DNA from: Pseudomonadota bacterium
GTDB taxonomy: Bacteria; Desulfobacterota; Desulfovibrionia; Desulfovibrionales; Desulfovibrionaceae
Assembly: GCA_023399375.1 (NCBI GenBank)
Contig: JAEWPX010000091.1
Span: 1 to 56,366, forward strand
Direction of reading: 5' to 3'
DNA length: 56,366 nucleotides
This document shows, piece after piece, positions 1 to 11,098 of this stretch. Below the pieces are notes generated by a model, which saw only the letters and a list, made by a program, of their open reading frames with translations, was not told where the DNA came from and searched no databases. The first letter of the stretch is position 1. Every line of letters starts with the position of its first letter. Made by a program: the position numbers and the translations under genes.

Positions 1-99
1 GTGCTGGCCGGCTTTGCGGCCTGCGTCGCCCGGGCAAATTCCGAGACCACATGCCCGACGCCCCGCCTCGCCAAGCACGCCTCCACCCGACAGCCTTCC

Positions 100-150
100 C
101 CCCGTCGGGGAGATCCAGGAGGGGATCATCCCCTCCTGGCCGCCGGAGGC
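100..150 (-). repeat. Paired-hairpin intergenic repeat, copy A (downstream of dnaE)
   Basis: This GC-rich palindromic element begins about 25 bases after the dnaE stop codon and reads in the same direction as dnaE. The main stem pairs CCAGGAGGGG (115-124) with CCCCTCCTGG (130-139) over a 5-base loop. It is flanked by CCGCCGGAGGC (140-150). A second small hairpin, CCCC-GTC-GGGG, lies at 100-110. Similar copies occur at 9809-9859, 38044-38111, 43991-44029 and 49711-49764. No U-tract follows, so it is not a classical intrinsic terminator. The rest of 1-175 shows no gene I can defend. Confidence 0.75.
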
Positions 151-175
151 ATTCTTCCTCCCCCTCTCCTCTACT

Positions 176-3100
176 CTACCGCCTTGCTCCCACGCCCTGC
201 TCGAAGTCGTCGAGTTCGCGGCGCAGTTCGGGGCAGCGTTTGACGCCGTAACCGTGGCCGAGACGCAGCCGGCAGACGGCTTTGGGCAGCGAGAGCACGA
301 GGTGGACGGCGCAGGGGCCGGGGTAGCGGCGCAGGATCTCGGCCAAGGGGTCGAGTGCCACGGGTTTTTCCTCGGGGCAGGCGAGAAGGATTTCCACGGG
401 CTCCTCGCTGCCGCCGATGATCTTGGCCAGGGGATCGATGCGCTGGGCTTGCAGTTTGATGAGCTTTTTGCCTTCGCCTTCGGCCTGTTCGGACTGGCCG
501 ACCTTGGCCGTGAGGTAGAGCGGCGCGTCGCCGGCGAGGTGGTCGCGGCATTCGGCGTAGCAATCGGAGAAGACGACGGCTTCGGCCTCGCCGCCGAGGT
601 GGTCTTCGAGCTTGCAGAAGGCCATCTTCTGGCCTTTCTTGGTGATGATTTCCTTGGTGGAGACGCAGATGCAGGCGATCTTGACCTCGACGCCGGGGTC
701 GAGGCCGGCGCATTGGGCGAGCGTGGTGGAACGCATGGCGCGCAGGTCGCGCTCGTAGGCCAGGAGCGGATGGCTGGTGAGGTAGAAGCCGAGCGCTTCC
801 TTTTCGTAGGCCATCATCTGTTCGTGGAGCATCTCGGGCATGTCCGCTTCGGGGCAGGCAAGCCCCAGGCCCGTGGTGGGCTTGGGCTTTTCCGGCACGA
901 GGGTCATGAGCGAGAGGCGGCCGTCGTTTTTCTCGGCCGCGCGCTTCTGCCCGAGGCTCGCCGCCTGATCGAGGCCGGCGAGCAGGCCCGCGCGCGAGCA
1001 GCCGAAGCCGTCGCACGCGCCGCATTTGATCAGGTATTCGATGACGCGCTTGGTGATCTTGCGCATGTTCACGCGGCTGGTGAAATCGAGCAGCGACGTG
1101 AAGGGGCCGTTTTCCTCGCGCTCGGCCACGATTTCGAGCACGGCGTCGCGGCCGATGTTTTTGACGGCGGCGAGGCCATAGAGGATCTTGTTGTCCTTGA
1201 CGGAAAAGTGGGGATGACCGGCGTTGACGTCGGGCGGACGCAGTTCGATGTCGTTGTCGCGGCAGGCGGCGATGTACTGCAGGAGCTTGTCCTGGTTTTC
1301 CATGTCCGACGTCATGAGCGCCGCCATGAAGGCCACGGGGTAATGGGCCTTCAGGTAGGCCGTCTGGTAGGAGATCTGGGCGTAGGCGGCGCTGTGGGAC
1401 TTGTTGAAGCCGTACTCCGCGAATTTCTCCATCAAGTCGAAAATTTCGTTGGCCTTTTTGGCATCGATCTTGTTCTGGGCGCAGCCTTCCACGAAGATGC
1501 CGCGCTGCTTGGCCATTTCCTCGGCGTTTTTCTTGCCCATGGCCCGGCGCAACAGGTCGCCGCCACCCAGGGAATAGTTGGCCAGCACCTGGGCGATCTT
1601 CATGACCTGTTCCTGGTAGACGATGACCCCGTAGGTCGACTTCAGGGTCTCTTCCAGGAGCGGGTGCGGATATTCGACCGGGTCCAGGCCGTGCTTGCGG
1701 CGGATGAATTGCTCGACCATGCCCGACCCGAGCGGCCCCGGGCGGTAGAGGGCGAGCATGGCGATCAGGTCTTCGAAGCAGTTGGGCTTGAGCATGCGCA
1801 GGTATTTGCGCATGCCCTGGCTTTCCACCTGGAAGATGCCGTCGGTGTCGCCCCGGCTGAAGAGTTCGTAGGTGGCCGGATCGGTCATGGGCAGGGTTTC
1901 GAAATCGGGCGGCTCCTCCCCCATTTCCTTGATGATCTTGAGCGCGTCGTCGATGACCGTGATGGTTTTGAGGCCCAGGAAGTCGAACTTGACGAGTCCC
2001 GACTTCTCCACGCGCTTCATGTCCCACTGGGTCACGGTTTCGTTGTTTTTCCCCTTATAGAGCGGCACGTACTCGGTCATGGCCTTGTCGGAGACGACCA
2101 CGCCGGCGGCGTGGGTGGAGGCGTGGCGGGCCAGGCCTTCCAGGCGGCGCGAGACGTCGATGAGCCGGGCGATGCGCGGATCGGTGCGCATGAGCGCCTT
2201 GAGCTCGGGCTCGAGCTCCAGCGCCTTGTCGATGGTCATCTTGAGGTCTTCGGGGATGAGCTTGGCGATGCGGTCGGTCTCGCCGAAGGTCATGCCGAGC
2301 GCCCGGCCCACGTCGCGCACCACGCCCTTGGCCTTCATGGTGCCGAAGGTGGTGATCTGCGCCACGGCGTCGGCGCCGTAGTGCTCGGTGACGTAGCGGA
2401 TGACCTCATGGCGGCGGCGTTCGCAGAAGTCCACGTCGATATCGGGCATGCTCACGCGCTCGATATTGAGGAAGCGCTCGAAGAAGAGGTCGTAGGGCAT
2501 GGGGTCGAGGTTGGTGATGCGCAGCGAATACGCCACCAGCGACCCGGCCGCCGAACCGCGCCCCGGCCCGACGGGGATGTCGTGGTCCTTGGCCCAGTTG
2601 ATGAAGTCCTGGACGATGAGGAAATAGCCCGGGAAGCCCATCTGCTTGATGACGTCGAGTTCGAGCTCCAGGCGGTCCCAGTATTTCTTCGGGTCCGCGT
2701 CCGGCATTTTGTCCAGGCGCTTTTTGAGGCCCTCGCGGGCCATGTCGGACATGACGTCGTCCAGGGACTTGCCGGGCGGGGCCTTGTAGACCGGGAAATG
2801 GTAGTCGCCGAACTTGAGCGAAAGGTCGATGCGCTCGGCGATCTCGCAGGTGTTGGCGAGCGCCTGCGGCACGTCGGGGAAGGCGGCGGCCATCTCCTCG
2901 GGCGTGCGGTAGTAGAGGTCCTTGGTGGTGAAGCGCATGCGCTTTTCGTCGTCCACGCAGGCGGCCGTCTGGATGCACAGCAGGATGTCGTGGGCCTCGG
3001 CGTCGTCGGCGTGCAGGTAATGGCAGTCGTTGGTGGCGACGAGCGGCAGCTTCAGGTGATCGGACAGCTCGATCAGGAAATTGTTGACCGTGGCCTGTTC

Positions 3101-3634
3101 GGGAATGCCGTTGGCCTGGATCTCGAGGTAGAAGCGGTCCGGAAAGAGCGTCATATACTCCCGGGCCATGGCCACGGCCTGGTCCTTGCCTTCCTTGAGC
3201 AACTTCTGGTTGATCTCGCCCTTGAGGCAGGCGGACAGGGCAATGAGGCCCTCGCCGTATTTGCCGAGCAGTTCCTTGTCCACCCGCGGCTTGTAGTGGA
3301 AGCCCTCGGTGTGGCCGCAGGTCACGAGCTTGAGCAGGTTGTGGTAGCCGACCATGTTCTGGGCGAGCAGCACCAGATGGTAGCGCGGGGTCTTGGGCTC
3401 GCGGTCGAAGCGGCTGCCCGGGGTGACGTAGACCTCGCAGCCGATGATGGGCTTGATGCCGGCCTTCTTGGCGTAGTCGTAAAAGATGAGCGCGCCGTGG
3501 AGGTTGCCGTGGTCGGTGATGGCCGCGGCCGGCGAGCCGAAGGAACTGGCGGTCTTGACGAGGTCGCCGATGCGGATGGCCCCGTCGAGGAGGCTGTATT
3601 CGGTGTGGCAGTGCAGGTGGACGAAATCGGACAT
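176..3634 (-). CDS. dnaE: DNA polymerase III alpha subunit
   Basis: Catalytic subunit of the replicative DNA polymerase holoenzyme, cytoplasmic, 1152 aa, which is the usual DnaE1 length. The N-terminus carries a PHP domain with an HLHCHTEYSLLDG start. The family C polymerase core follows, with the catalytic PDIDVDFC motif at residues 397-404 (Asp400 and Asp402 match E. coli Asp401/Asp403) and the GPGRGSAAGS segment before it. Helix-hairpin-helix and OB-fold regions lie toward the C-terminus. Start chosen at the ATG that opens MSDFVHLHCHTEYS, the conserved family N-terminus. A weak sigma70-like promoter may lie at 3688-3716. The large antisense reading frame on the other strand is a high-GC shadow. 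Confidence 0.98.
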   Translation of the reverse strand: MSDFVHLHCHTEYSLLDGAIRIGDLVKTASSFGSPAAAITDHGNLHGALIFYDYAKKAGIKPIIGCEVYVTPGSRFDREPKTPRYHLVLLAQNMVGYHNLLKLVTCGHTEGFHYKPRVDKELLGKYGEGLIALSACLKGEINQKLLKEGKDQAVAMAREYMTLFPDRFYLEIQANGIPEQATVNNFLIELSDHLKLPLVATNDCHYLHADDAEAHDILLCIQTAACVDDEKRMRFTTKDLYYRTPEEMAAAFPDVPQALANTCEIAERIDLSLKFGDYHFPVYKAPPGKSLDDVMSDMAREGLKKRLDKMPDADPKKYWDRLELELDVIKQMGFPGYFLIVQDFINWAKDHDIPVGPGRGSAAGSLVAYSLRITNLDPMPYDLFFERFLNIERVSMPDIDVDFCERRRHEVIRYVTEHYGADAVAQITTFGTMKAKGVVRDVGRALGMTFGETDRIAKLIPEDLKMTIDKALELEPELKALMRTDPRIARLIDVSRRLEGLARHASTHAAGVVVSDKAMTEYVPLYKGKNNETVTQWDMKRVEKSGLVKFDFLGLKTITVIDDALKIIKEMGEEPPDFETLPMTDPATYELFSRGDTDGIFQVESQGMRKYLRMLKPNCFEDLIAMLALYRPGPLGSGMVEQFIRRKHGLDPVEYPHPLLEETLKSTYGVIVYQEQVMKIAQVLANYSLGGGDLLRRAMGKKNAEEMAKQRGIFVEGCAQNKIDAKKANEIFDLMEKFAEYGFNKSHSAAYAQISYQTAYLKAHYPVAFMAALMTSDMENQDKLLQYIAACRDNDIELRPPDVNAGHPHFSVKDNKILYGLAAVKNIGRDAVLEIVAEREENGPFTSLLDFTSRVNMRKITKRVIEYLIKCGACDGFGCSRAGLLAGLDQAASLGQKRAAEKNDGRLSLMTLVPEKPKPTTGLGLACPEADMPEMLHEQMMAYEKEALGFYLTSHPLLAYERDLRAMRSTTLAQCAGLDPGVEVKIACICVSTKEIITKKGQKMAFCKLEDHLGGEAEAVVFSDCYAECRDHLAGDAPLYLTAKVGQSEQAEGEGKKLIKLQAQRIDPLAKIIGGSEEPVEILLACPEEKPVALDPLAEILRRYPGPCAVHLVLSLPKAVCRLRLGHGYGVKRCPELRRELDDFEQGVGARR

Positions 3635-3687
3635 GGCGTTTTTCGGGTAAAAAATGAAAAAAACGGGCGGACGGCCCCGCCGGGGCT

Positions 3688-3716
3688 GTCATAGCGCACC
3701 TGGCGACGCCTGGAAA
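3688..3716 (-). promoter_or_regulatory. dnaE: Possible sigma70-type promoter for dnaE
   Basis: Reading the minus strand, TTTCCA (3711-3716) and TATGAC (3688-3693) are 17 bases apart; each matches the -35/-10 consensus at four of six positions. It lies 54 bases upstream of the dnaE start, and the intervening leader holds a GCCCC-GGC-GGGGC hairpin and two T-runs. Weak evidence, position-based only. Confidence 0.25.
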
Positions 3717-3818
3717 CGGGCCAGGGATATCAGGAGAAACGAAGGGCGCGTACGGGCGCGTCGCGGAGAATCAGCAATAATTCAAGAAAGTTCCCCACAT
3801 ATCGCCCCAGACGCGCGC

Positions 3819-4268
3819 CTAGTCCCAGCGCTGAACCTCGAGGATGTTGCCTTCGGGGTCGCGCAGGTAGCGAAACGACAGCCGCCCCACGCCCGGTACG
3901 TCGCGCTTTGCCGTTTCGCCGACGGCCGCGCCGCCGGCGGCGAGCACCGCTTCGGAAACGGCGTCCACGTCGTCCACGAGAAAGGCGATATGGGAAAAGC
4001 CCGGCGTGTTGGCGGCGATGTCGGGATGGTCGGTCATGGCGTCGTAGGAGAAGATTTCGAGCGTCGGACCGGTGTCGCCGTGGCCGGGCAGACGCAAGTG
4101 GACGCCGGTGATGTGGGAACCGGCGATGCCGGTCGCGGCGTCGAGCCAGTCGCCGGCGAGGTCGCGCTCGGGCGGCACGGGCTTGCAGTCGAAGAGGCGC
4201 ACGTAAAAAGAGGCCAACGCGCGCCAGTCGCGCGCGATGATGTTGGTGTGGACGTAGCGGACGGGCAT
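3819..4268 (-). CDS. VOC (glyoxalase/dioxygenase superfamily) protein
   Basis: A 149-aa single-module vicinal-oxygen-chelate protein. The typical repeat is visible: an N-terminal RYVHTNIIARDW strand with a metal-type His, then TLEIFSY with a Glu, SHIAFLVDD with a second His, and GNILEVQRW with a second Glu. That H/E/H/E pattern suggests a divalent metal site, as in lactoylglutathione lyase relatives, but the substrate cannot be told from sequence. The start ATG has a good ribosome site (AAGGAG, 4-5 bases upstream). It lies upstream of dnaE on the same strand with a 184-base gap and is divergent from the radical SAM gene at 4503, so 4269-4502 should hold both promoters. Confidence 0.85.
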   Translation of the reverse strand: MPVRYVHTNIIARDWRALASFYVRLFDCKPVPPERDLAGDWLDAATGIAGSHITGVHLRLPGHGDTGPTLEIFSYDAMTDHPDIAANTPGFSHIAFLVDDVDAVSEAVLAAGGAAVGETAKRDVPGVGRLSFRYLRDPEGNILEVQRWD

Positions 4269-4502
4269 GAAAACTCCTTGGCGGTTCGCCGGTATTCCGC
4301 TGACGGGGCGAAACCGCCCCTATGCTAGCGCGCCGCCCCGGCCACGGCAATGCCGGCGCGTCCGGCGGCCCCTGCGCCGGCATGCCGATTCCTTTTTCAT
4401 CGTAACCATTGTCTGACGGCAACGACTTGCCCTGCAAGGCTGCCTTCCCTCCTCTTCTTCACAAAAGCAGGCAGCGTGGTAGTACGCCGGGTTTGCCTTG
4501 CC

Positions 4503-6440
4503 ATGGATGGAAAAAAAACACTCCTGCTCGTCAATCCGCCCGCCAATCCCGACGTGGGCGCGCAGCTGTTCCTGGAAAACCTGGGCCTCGGCTACCTCGC
4601 CGCATCGGTGCGCAGGCACTGCGGCGCGACCCACCGCGCCCTGATCTGGGATTGCCCCATCCTCGGCCGGTCCATGACGCAACTGCGCGAGGCGTTGCTC
4701 GCGGCGCAGCCGGACTACGTCGGCCTGTCGCTGACCACAATGAACGCCCACTTCGGCGTCCAGGCGGCGCAGCTCGTCCGGGAAACCGTGCCTCGAGCCA
4801 AGCTCATCCTTGGCGGCATCCTGCCATCGACCCTGGACAGCGCTGCGCTCACGGGCTTTTCCCCGGACGCCGTCATCCGGGGCGAAGGCGAACTCCGGCT
4901 GTGCGACGTGCTTGCGCGCCTCGACGCCGGCGAGGACACGCCGCTGCTCGAAGTGTCCCAGGACACGCCCGTGGACGTGGACGCCCTGCCCTGGCCCGCG
5001 CGCGACATGCTGCCCTGGCAGCTCGCCAGGCATCCTCAGGCGAGCCTTGCCGCCTCGCGGGGCTGCCCCAACCGCTGCAGCTTTTGCAGCATTCCCCGGC
5101 CGGCCAATTCCCGGGGCTGGCGGCCCCGCGACATCGAGGACGTGGTCGCGGAGATGCGCTGGCTCAACACGGAATACGGCGTCTCCCACTTCTATTTCGT
5201 AGACGACAACTTCCTGCTCAACACCACGGCGTCCTACACCCGGGCGCAACATTTCGCCCGGCTGGTGCTGACCACGATGCCGCCGATCCGTTTCGGATTC
5301 ATGTGCCGCTCCGCGGCGGTGGACAAGGCCATGTTCAAGCTCCTGAAAAAAGCCGGCCTGTGCGCGGTGTTCCTCGGCATCGAGTCCTTCTCCCAGGCCG
5401 TGCTCGACCGCTACCGGAAAAAAGAACTCGTGGCCGAACACCTGCAGGCGATTAACACCCTCAACAGTCTCGGCATCACCATCAATCCCGGGTTCATCTT
5501 CTTCGATCCCTGGACAACCGCCGCCGAGGCCCGCGAAACCCTGCACGCCATGCGCGGCCTCGATTTCGCCTCCCTGGAGTCCGTCAACTCGAAACTGACC
5601 TGCTACAAAGGCTCCGCCATCGAGGCCCGCGTCACGGAATACGCCGACGCGCCGCTCCGGCTCGGCATCACGGAATACGCTTTCGAGGAAGCGGGCACGC
5701 GTGCCCTGTTCGACGAATGCGTCAGGCTTTTCTACCGGTCGCTCCCGGAAAACGAGACCTACCGGCTTTACCAGCGCTACCGCTTCCTGCTGGGTTCCCT
5801 TCAACCCTACCTCGTCAACACGCCCCACGAGAACCGCTTCCTGGCGCAGTTCCACGCCTGCAAGGCCTTCTGGCGCACCGCGGACAACGTCGTCCTGGAC
5901 TGGCTCGACGCTTTCGCCCAAGGCGCCCGCGACGCGCCCGCACTCCTTGACGCGCGCATAGACGCCATCGCCGCCCCGTACTGGAACGCCGGCAACCAGG
6001 CGGCGGAACAGTGCATTGCCGCGGCGCGGACCGCGCTGCTCGACGACCTGGAAGGTTGTGCTGCGGCCAGCGCCCCGCTTTGCCTGCTGGCCTTCACCCT
6101 GGCGCATCCCGGCCTGGGACTGGACGCGGTGTTCTCGCGGCTTGCCGCCCTCCCCCCAGGCAACCGGCAGGCCCTGGCCAGGGCCATGCGCTTTACCTGC
6201 GACGACAAGCGGCGAGAGCACTTCGCCATGCTGCTCGCCGCAGGGGACGAAACCCTGGCCGCGCTGTGCGCCGATGCCGCGCGTCCTGCCGGAGCGTCCG
6301 CGCTGCTCCCCGTCCTGGAAGCCTGTTGCGCCCGAATCGGGCAAAACATCTCCCCGCCCCTTGCCCGCTTGCTCGCCCGGACCAGGGAATTGGCAGCGCT
6401 ATCGTTTCCCGAACTCGTTTTCGCCGATAGCCCGCAATGA
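4503..6440 (+). CDS. B12-binding-domain radical SAM protein
   Basis: A 645-aa class B-like radical SAM enzyme. Residues 1-150 form a cobalamin-binding Rossmann-like region (LLLVNPPANPDVG, GLGYLAASVRRH, VGLSLTTMN, ILGGILPS). The core follows, with the iron-sulfur motif C188-x3-C192-x2-C195 (RGCPNRCSFCSIP). About 250 C-terminal residues after the barrel are helical and unassigned. Such proteins modify lipids, cofactors or peptides; the substrate is unknown. The ATG at 4503 is chosen because it opens MDGKKTLLLVNPP; a GTG at 4476 is possible and the ribosome site is weak for both. It stands alone on the plus strand, divergent from the VOC gene. No precursor peptide gene is evident beside it. Confidence 0.85.
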   Translation: MDGKKTLLLVNPPANPDVGAQLFLENLGLGYLAASVRRHCGATHRALIWDCPILGRSMTQLREALLAAQPDYVGLSLTTMNAHFGVQAAQLVRETVPRAKLILGGILPSTLDSAALTGFSPDAVIRGEGELRLCDVLARLDAGEDTPLLEVSQDTPVDVDALPWPARDMLPWQLARHPQASLAASRGCPNRCSFCSIPRPANSRGWRPRDIEDVVAEMRWLNTEYGVSHFYFVDDNFLLNTTASYTRAQHFARLVLTTMPPIRFGFMCRSAAVDKAMFKLLKKAGLCAVFLGIESFSQAVLDRYRKKELVAEHLQAINTLNSLGITINPGFIFFDPWTTAAEARETLHAMRGLDFASLESVNSKLTCYKGSAIEARVTEYADAPLRLGITEYAFEEAGTRALFDECVRLFYRSLPENETYRLYQRYRFLLGSLQPYLVNTPHENRFLAQFHACKAFWRTADNVVLDWLDAFAQGARDAPALLDARIDAIAAPYWNAGNQAAEQCIAAARTALLDDLEGCAAASAPLCLLAFTLAHPGLGLDAVFSRLAALPPGNRQALARAMRFTCDDKRREHFAMLLAAGDETLAALCADAARPAGASALLPVLEACCARIGQNISPPLARLLARTRELAALSFPELVFADSPQ

Positions 6441-6483
6441 CGCGGACCGTGCCCGATCCCTTTTTCCTTCCTTTCGCGGCTAG

Positions 6484-6511
6484 TTCCTGTTACTTTAGTG
6501 TAAAATATACT
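6484..6511 (+). promoter_or_regulatory. AT-rich promoter-like segment with a short dyad
   Basis: Between the radical SAM gene and the histidine kinase a sharply AT-rich stretch holds TTCCTG, 16 bases, then TATACT. The imperfect inverted repeat AGTGTA-AAA-TATACT (6497-6511) overlaps the -10-like box. An alternative -35 (TTGACA) begins at 6520 but has no convincing -10. Low confidence as a promoter; the dyad itself is directly visible. Confidence 0.3.
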
Positions 6512-6573
6512 GTCTTTTCTTGACAGGCGGTGCCATCGTGGCGCGTAGGGATTGCACCATCCACCCAGAGAAT

Positions 6574-8519
<1,946 letters not shown>

Positions 8520-8523
<4 letters not shown>

Positions 8524-9035
8524 AACGCCTTTTCGTCAGCCGCGCCCTCTACAACCAATGGGCCAACGCACGCCTGTACGCGGCCATGACCGCCCTTTCG
8601 CCCGAAACCCTGGCCGCGCCGAGCGCCGTCAATTTCGGGTCCATCCTCGCCATCGCCAACCATCTCGTGCTGGCCGACCGGCTGTGGCTGACCCGCTTCA
8701 CCGGCCAGGGCGCGCCCGTGCCCACGGTCGACGCCGTGCCCTATCCCGACCTTGCCGCGCTCGGGGCCGCGCGCGAAGTCGAGGAGCGGCGCGCCATCGC
8801 CTTTTGCCGCGACCTCGACCCGGCCCGCGGCGGCGAGACGCTCCGCTACGTCACCACCGAAGGCACGCCCATGGCCCTGCCCCTGGCCCTTTGCCTCGAC
8901 CACTTCTTCAACCACCAGACCCACCACCGGGGCCAGATCCACGGCCTGCTCGGGGCCTACGGCCTCAAGGCGGCGGACATCGATCTGCTGGGGTACGAGC
9001 GCGAGACCGCGACCTTCGCGGGCCTGGCCGGCTGA
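8520..9035 (+). CDS. DinB-family four-helix-bundle protein
   Basis: A 171-aa DinB/YfiT-type putative metalloprotein. The metal triad of the family is visible: His48 in IANHLVLADRLW and the HxxxH pair His132/His136 in NHQTHHRGQIHGLL. DinB-fold enzymes include thiol-dependent transferases (bacillithiol, mycothiol) but many members have no known substrate. The start codon overlaps the stop of the histidine kinase (ATGA), so it is translationally coupled and may act in the same response, although no direct link is documented here. Confidence 0.85.
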
Positions 9036-9117
9036 CGGTTTCCCGTGCGGCGGGGGGCGGCCCCTCCCCCTGCCGCGCCGCCTTGCTCCCCTTGCCGAAA
9101 CCCTGTACCCCTGCGCC

Positions 9118-9726
9118 ATGCTCACCTTTTTCCTCAAGGGACTGGCCATCGGCGCGATCATCGCCATGCCCTTCGGCGCGGTCGGCATGCTCTGCCTGCA
9201 ACGCGCCATCGCCATGGGCTTGCGCGTGGGGCTGCTCTCGGGCATGGGCGCGGCCGCGGCGGACGCCTTCTACGGAGCGGTGGCGGCGTTCGGCCTGACG
9301 TTCGTCTCGGATTTCCTGGCGGCGAACGCGCGCGTGCTCCAGGCGGCGGGCGGCGTGTTCCTGGTGGCCATGGGCGCGCGGCTCTACTTCGCCCAAAGCG
9401 CGCCCAAACCCGCCGAAATGCCCAAGAGGCGCTACGCCGGCGCCTTCGTGAGCGTCTTTCTCCTCACGCTCACCAATCCCCTGACCGTGGTCGGGTTCCT
9501 GGCCATCTTCGCGGGCTTCGGCCTGGGGCAGATCGAGGCGCGGGCCAGCGAGGCCTCGGCCGTGGTAGCGGGGGTCTTTTGCGGCTCCATGGTCTGGTGG
9601 GCGGCCATCGCCTTCGGCGGGAAATTGCTGCGGCTGCGCCTGCTCTCGCGGATGCGCGGCATAAGGCGCGTCTGCGGCGCGGCCATCGTCCTGTTCGGGC
9701 TGTGGGCGGTCTTTTTCGGCCGTTAG
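9118..9726 (+). CDS. LysE/RhtB-family amino-acid exporter
   Basis: A 202-aa integral inner-membrane protein with about six hydrophobic segments. The N-terminus (MLTFFLKGLAIGAIIAMPFG) and the GLRVGLLSGMGAAAADAFYG segment match the LysE-type translocator signature, and the loop LTNPLTVVGFLAIFAG matches the second repeat. Members export amino acids or small metabolites by proton antiport; the substrate is not predictable. Start chosen at the ATG that opens the first membrane helix; longer frames upstream run antisense or through the DinB gene. It follows the DinB gene by 82 bases on the same strand. Confidence 0.88.
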   Translation: MLTFFLKGLAIGAIIAMPFGAVGMLCLQRAIAMGLRVGLLSGMGAAAADAFYGAVAAFGLTFVSDFLAANARVLQAAGGVFLVAMGARLYFAQSAPKPAEMPKRRYAGAFVSVFLLTLTNPLTVVGFLAIFAGFGLGQIEARASEASAVVAGVFCGSMVWWAAIAFGGKLLRLRLLSRMRGIRRVCGAAIVLFGLWAVFFGR

Positions 9727-9808
9727 CGCAACCGTCGCGTTTTCAAAAAGCGCCCTGCTCCTCGAAAACGGAACACACGCCGGCGCAACCGGCTTCCTTT
9801 ACGGACAT

Positions 9809-9859
9809 CCCCGTTGGGGAGGTCCAGGAGGGGAACATCCCCTCCTGGCCGCCGAAGGC
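9809..9859 (-). repeat. Paired-hairpin intergenic repeat, copy B
   Basis: Located 19 bases after the stop of the minus-strand glycosyltransferase at 9878 and reading in its direction. Main stem CCAGGAGGGG (9824-9833) with CCCCTCCTGG (9839-9848), 5-base loop AACAT, flank CCGCCGAAGGC (9849-9859). The accessory hairpin CCCC-GTT-GGGG is at 9809-9819. It is nearly identical to the copy at 100-150 and lies between convergent genes. Confidence 0.75.
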
Positions 9860-9877
9860 ATCCCCCCCGCTGCTGCA

Positions 9878-11092
9878 TCACACTTCGGCGTCCTGACTGC
9901 ACAGCGCGCGGCGAAACGCGCCGACCCGCTTTGAAATGACGGAAAGGCCGGTGAAGGGAAAGCGCGCCATGGCTTCCTTGTAGGGCTCGGGCGCACCGAG
10001 CAGGCGGCGCAGCTTGTCGCGCAGCCCTTCGGGCGACAGGGCGTCCCAGGGCAGATATTCGATCAGCCCCCGGGCGCTCAAGGCCTCGGCCCGGATGCGC
10101 TGCTCCAGGCGCGGCACCTCGCGCGGCACCACCAGGCACGGCTTGCACTGCGAGAGGATCTCGCAGGTCGTGTTGTAGCCGCCCATGGTGACCACCGCGT
10201 CGGCAAGGCCCATGAGCGTTTCCATGCGCCGGTAGAAATGGTGGAAGCGGGCGTGCATGCGTCCGGCGCGACGGGCCACGGCCTCGCGTTCGGGCTTGGG
10301 CATGAAGGGGCCGGAGACGAAGATCGCCCGGTGCGCCGGCGCATCGCCCCGTTCCAGCATGGAAAGGTAGGCGTCCATGAGCGGATACCCGTCCCCGCCG
10401 CCGCCGGTGGTGACCACCACCAGCTTCTCGCCGGCCCCGAAGCGCTCCTCGCGGCGCACCTGCGTCATGGACTGCGGCGAGGGCACGTGGCGGGGGATGT
10501 AGCCGGTGAACACCATCTTGTCGCTGATGGCCGGCGGGATGGCGTATTCCGTGATGGGATCGTAGATGTCCCGGTTTCCGTAGACCCAGATTTCCGAATA
10601 ATACTGCTCGAGCACGTCGTAGACGCCCTTTTCGGCCCATTCGCGGCTGGTGGAGGCGGCGTCGTCCATGATGTCGCGAAGCCCGAGGATGGTGCGCGTG
10701 CGCGGCAGGCGGCGTTTGAGCCATTTGAGCGTGGGGATGACCTCGCGGCGCAGCCCCATGGGGGCCTTGTCCACGATGAACAGGTGGGGCTGGAAGGCCT
10801 TGGCTGTGGCCACGATGATGTTGCGCCGGATGTTCAAGGCATGGCGGGCGTTGATCTTGATCGAAAGGGGCAGGTACTCCTCGTTGGTCTTCTTGATCAT
10901 GCCCGGGATGCGCACGAAATCGACGCCTTCCGGGGTTTCGTAGCGCCCGGCCAGGGGCGAGCCCGTGAGGATGAGGATGTTGACCCCGCGCTGGCGCAGA
11001 TGCTCGGCGATAGCCATGGTACGCCGCAGATGTCCCAGACCGTAGGTGTCGTGGGAATACATCAGGATGTTGTAGGTCGCGGGCGATGCCAT
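9878..11092 (-). CDS. Predicted glycosyltransferase (COG4671-like, MurG-type GT-B fold)
   Basis: A 404-aa cytoplasmic GT-B-type protein. The N-terminal half begins YNILMYSHDTYGLGHLRRT, the nucleotide-sugar transferase start seen in COG4671/MurG relatives; the C-terminal half has a GGGGDGYPLMD loop and a donor-site segment around TMGGYNTTCEILSQCKPCLV. Acceptor and sugar are unknown. It is the last gene of a minus-strand run: the sigma-54 activator stop lies 6 bases upstream, so they are probably co-transcribed. The neighbouring deacetylase and second glycosyltransferase suggest a surface polysaccharide role. The hairpin repeat at 9809-9859 lies just after its stop. Confidence 0.85.
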   Translation of the reverse strand: MASPATYNILMYSHDTYGLGHLRRTMAIAEHLRQRGVNILILTGSPLAGRYETPEGVDFVRIPGMIKKTNEEYLPLSIKINARHALNIRRNIIVATAKAFQPHLFIVDKAPMGLRREVIPTLKWLKRRLPRTRTILGLRDIMDDAASTSREWAEKGVYDVLEQYYSEIWVYGNRDIYDPITEYAIPPAISDKMVFTGYIPRHVPSPQSMTQVRREERFGAGEKLVVVTTGGGGDGYPLMDAYLSMLERGDAPAHRAIFVSGPFMPKPEREAVARRAGRMHARFHHFYRRMETLMGLADAVVTMGGYNTTCEILSQCKPCLVVPREVPRLEQRIRAEALSARGLIEYLPWDALSPEGLRDKLRRLLGAPEPYKEAMARFPFTGLSVISKRVGAFRRALCSQDAEV

Positions 11093-11098
11093 CGAAAA

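Noticed and set aside
1..95. Protein-like reading on the minus strand at the window edge (possible start of a gene running off the window)
   Set aside because: Only about 30 codons are visible, there is no clear ribosome site, and no family is recognised.
100..150. CRISPR interpretation of the dispersed hairpin repeats
   Set aside because: Copies are kilobases apart, variable and intergenic; there is no repeat-spacer array and no cas gene.
3645..3690. Hairpin plus T-runs upstream of dnaE as an intrinsic terminator or attenuator
   Set aside because: The stem has a mismatch and the T-run begins about 8 bases after it, so it is not convincing.
14..3694. 1226-codon plus-strand frame opposite dnaE
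   Set aside because: It is antisense to a complete, motif-verified dnaE. Long stop-free shadows are normal at this GC content, and the translated sequence has no family features.
6520..6548. TTGACA at 6520 as a -35 box for the histidine kinase
   Set aside because: No acceptable -10 lies 16-19 bases downstream; the same bases could also be a TTG start codon.
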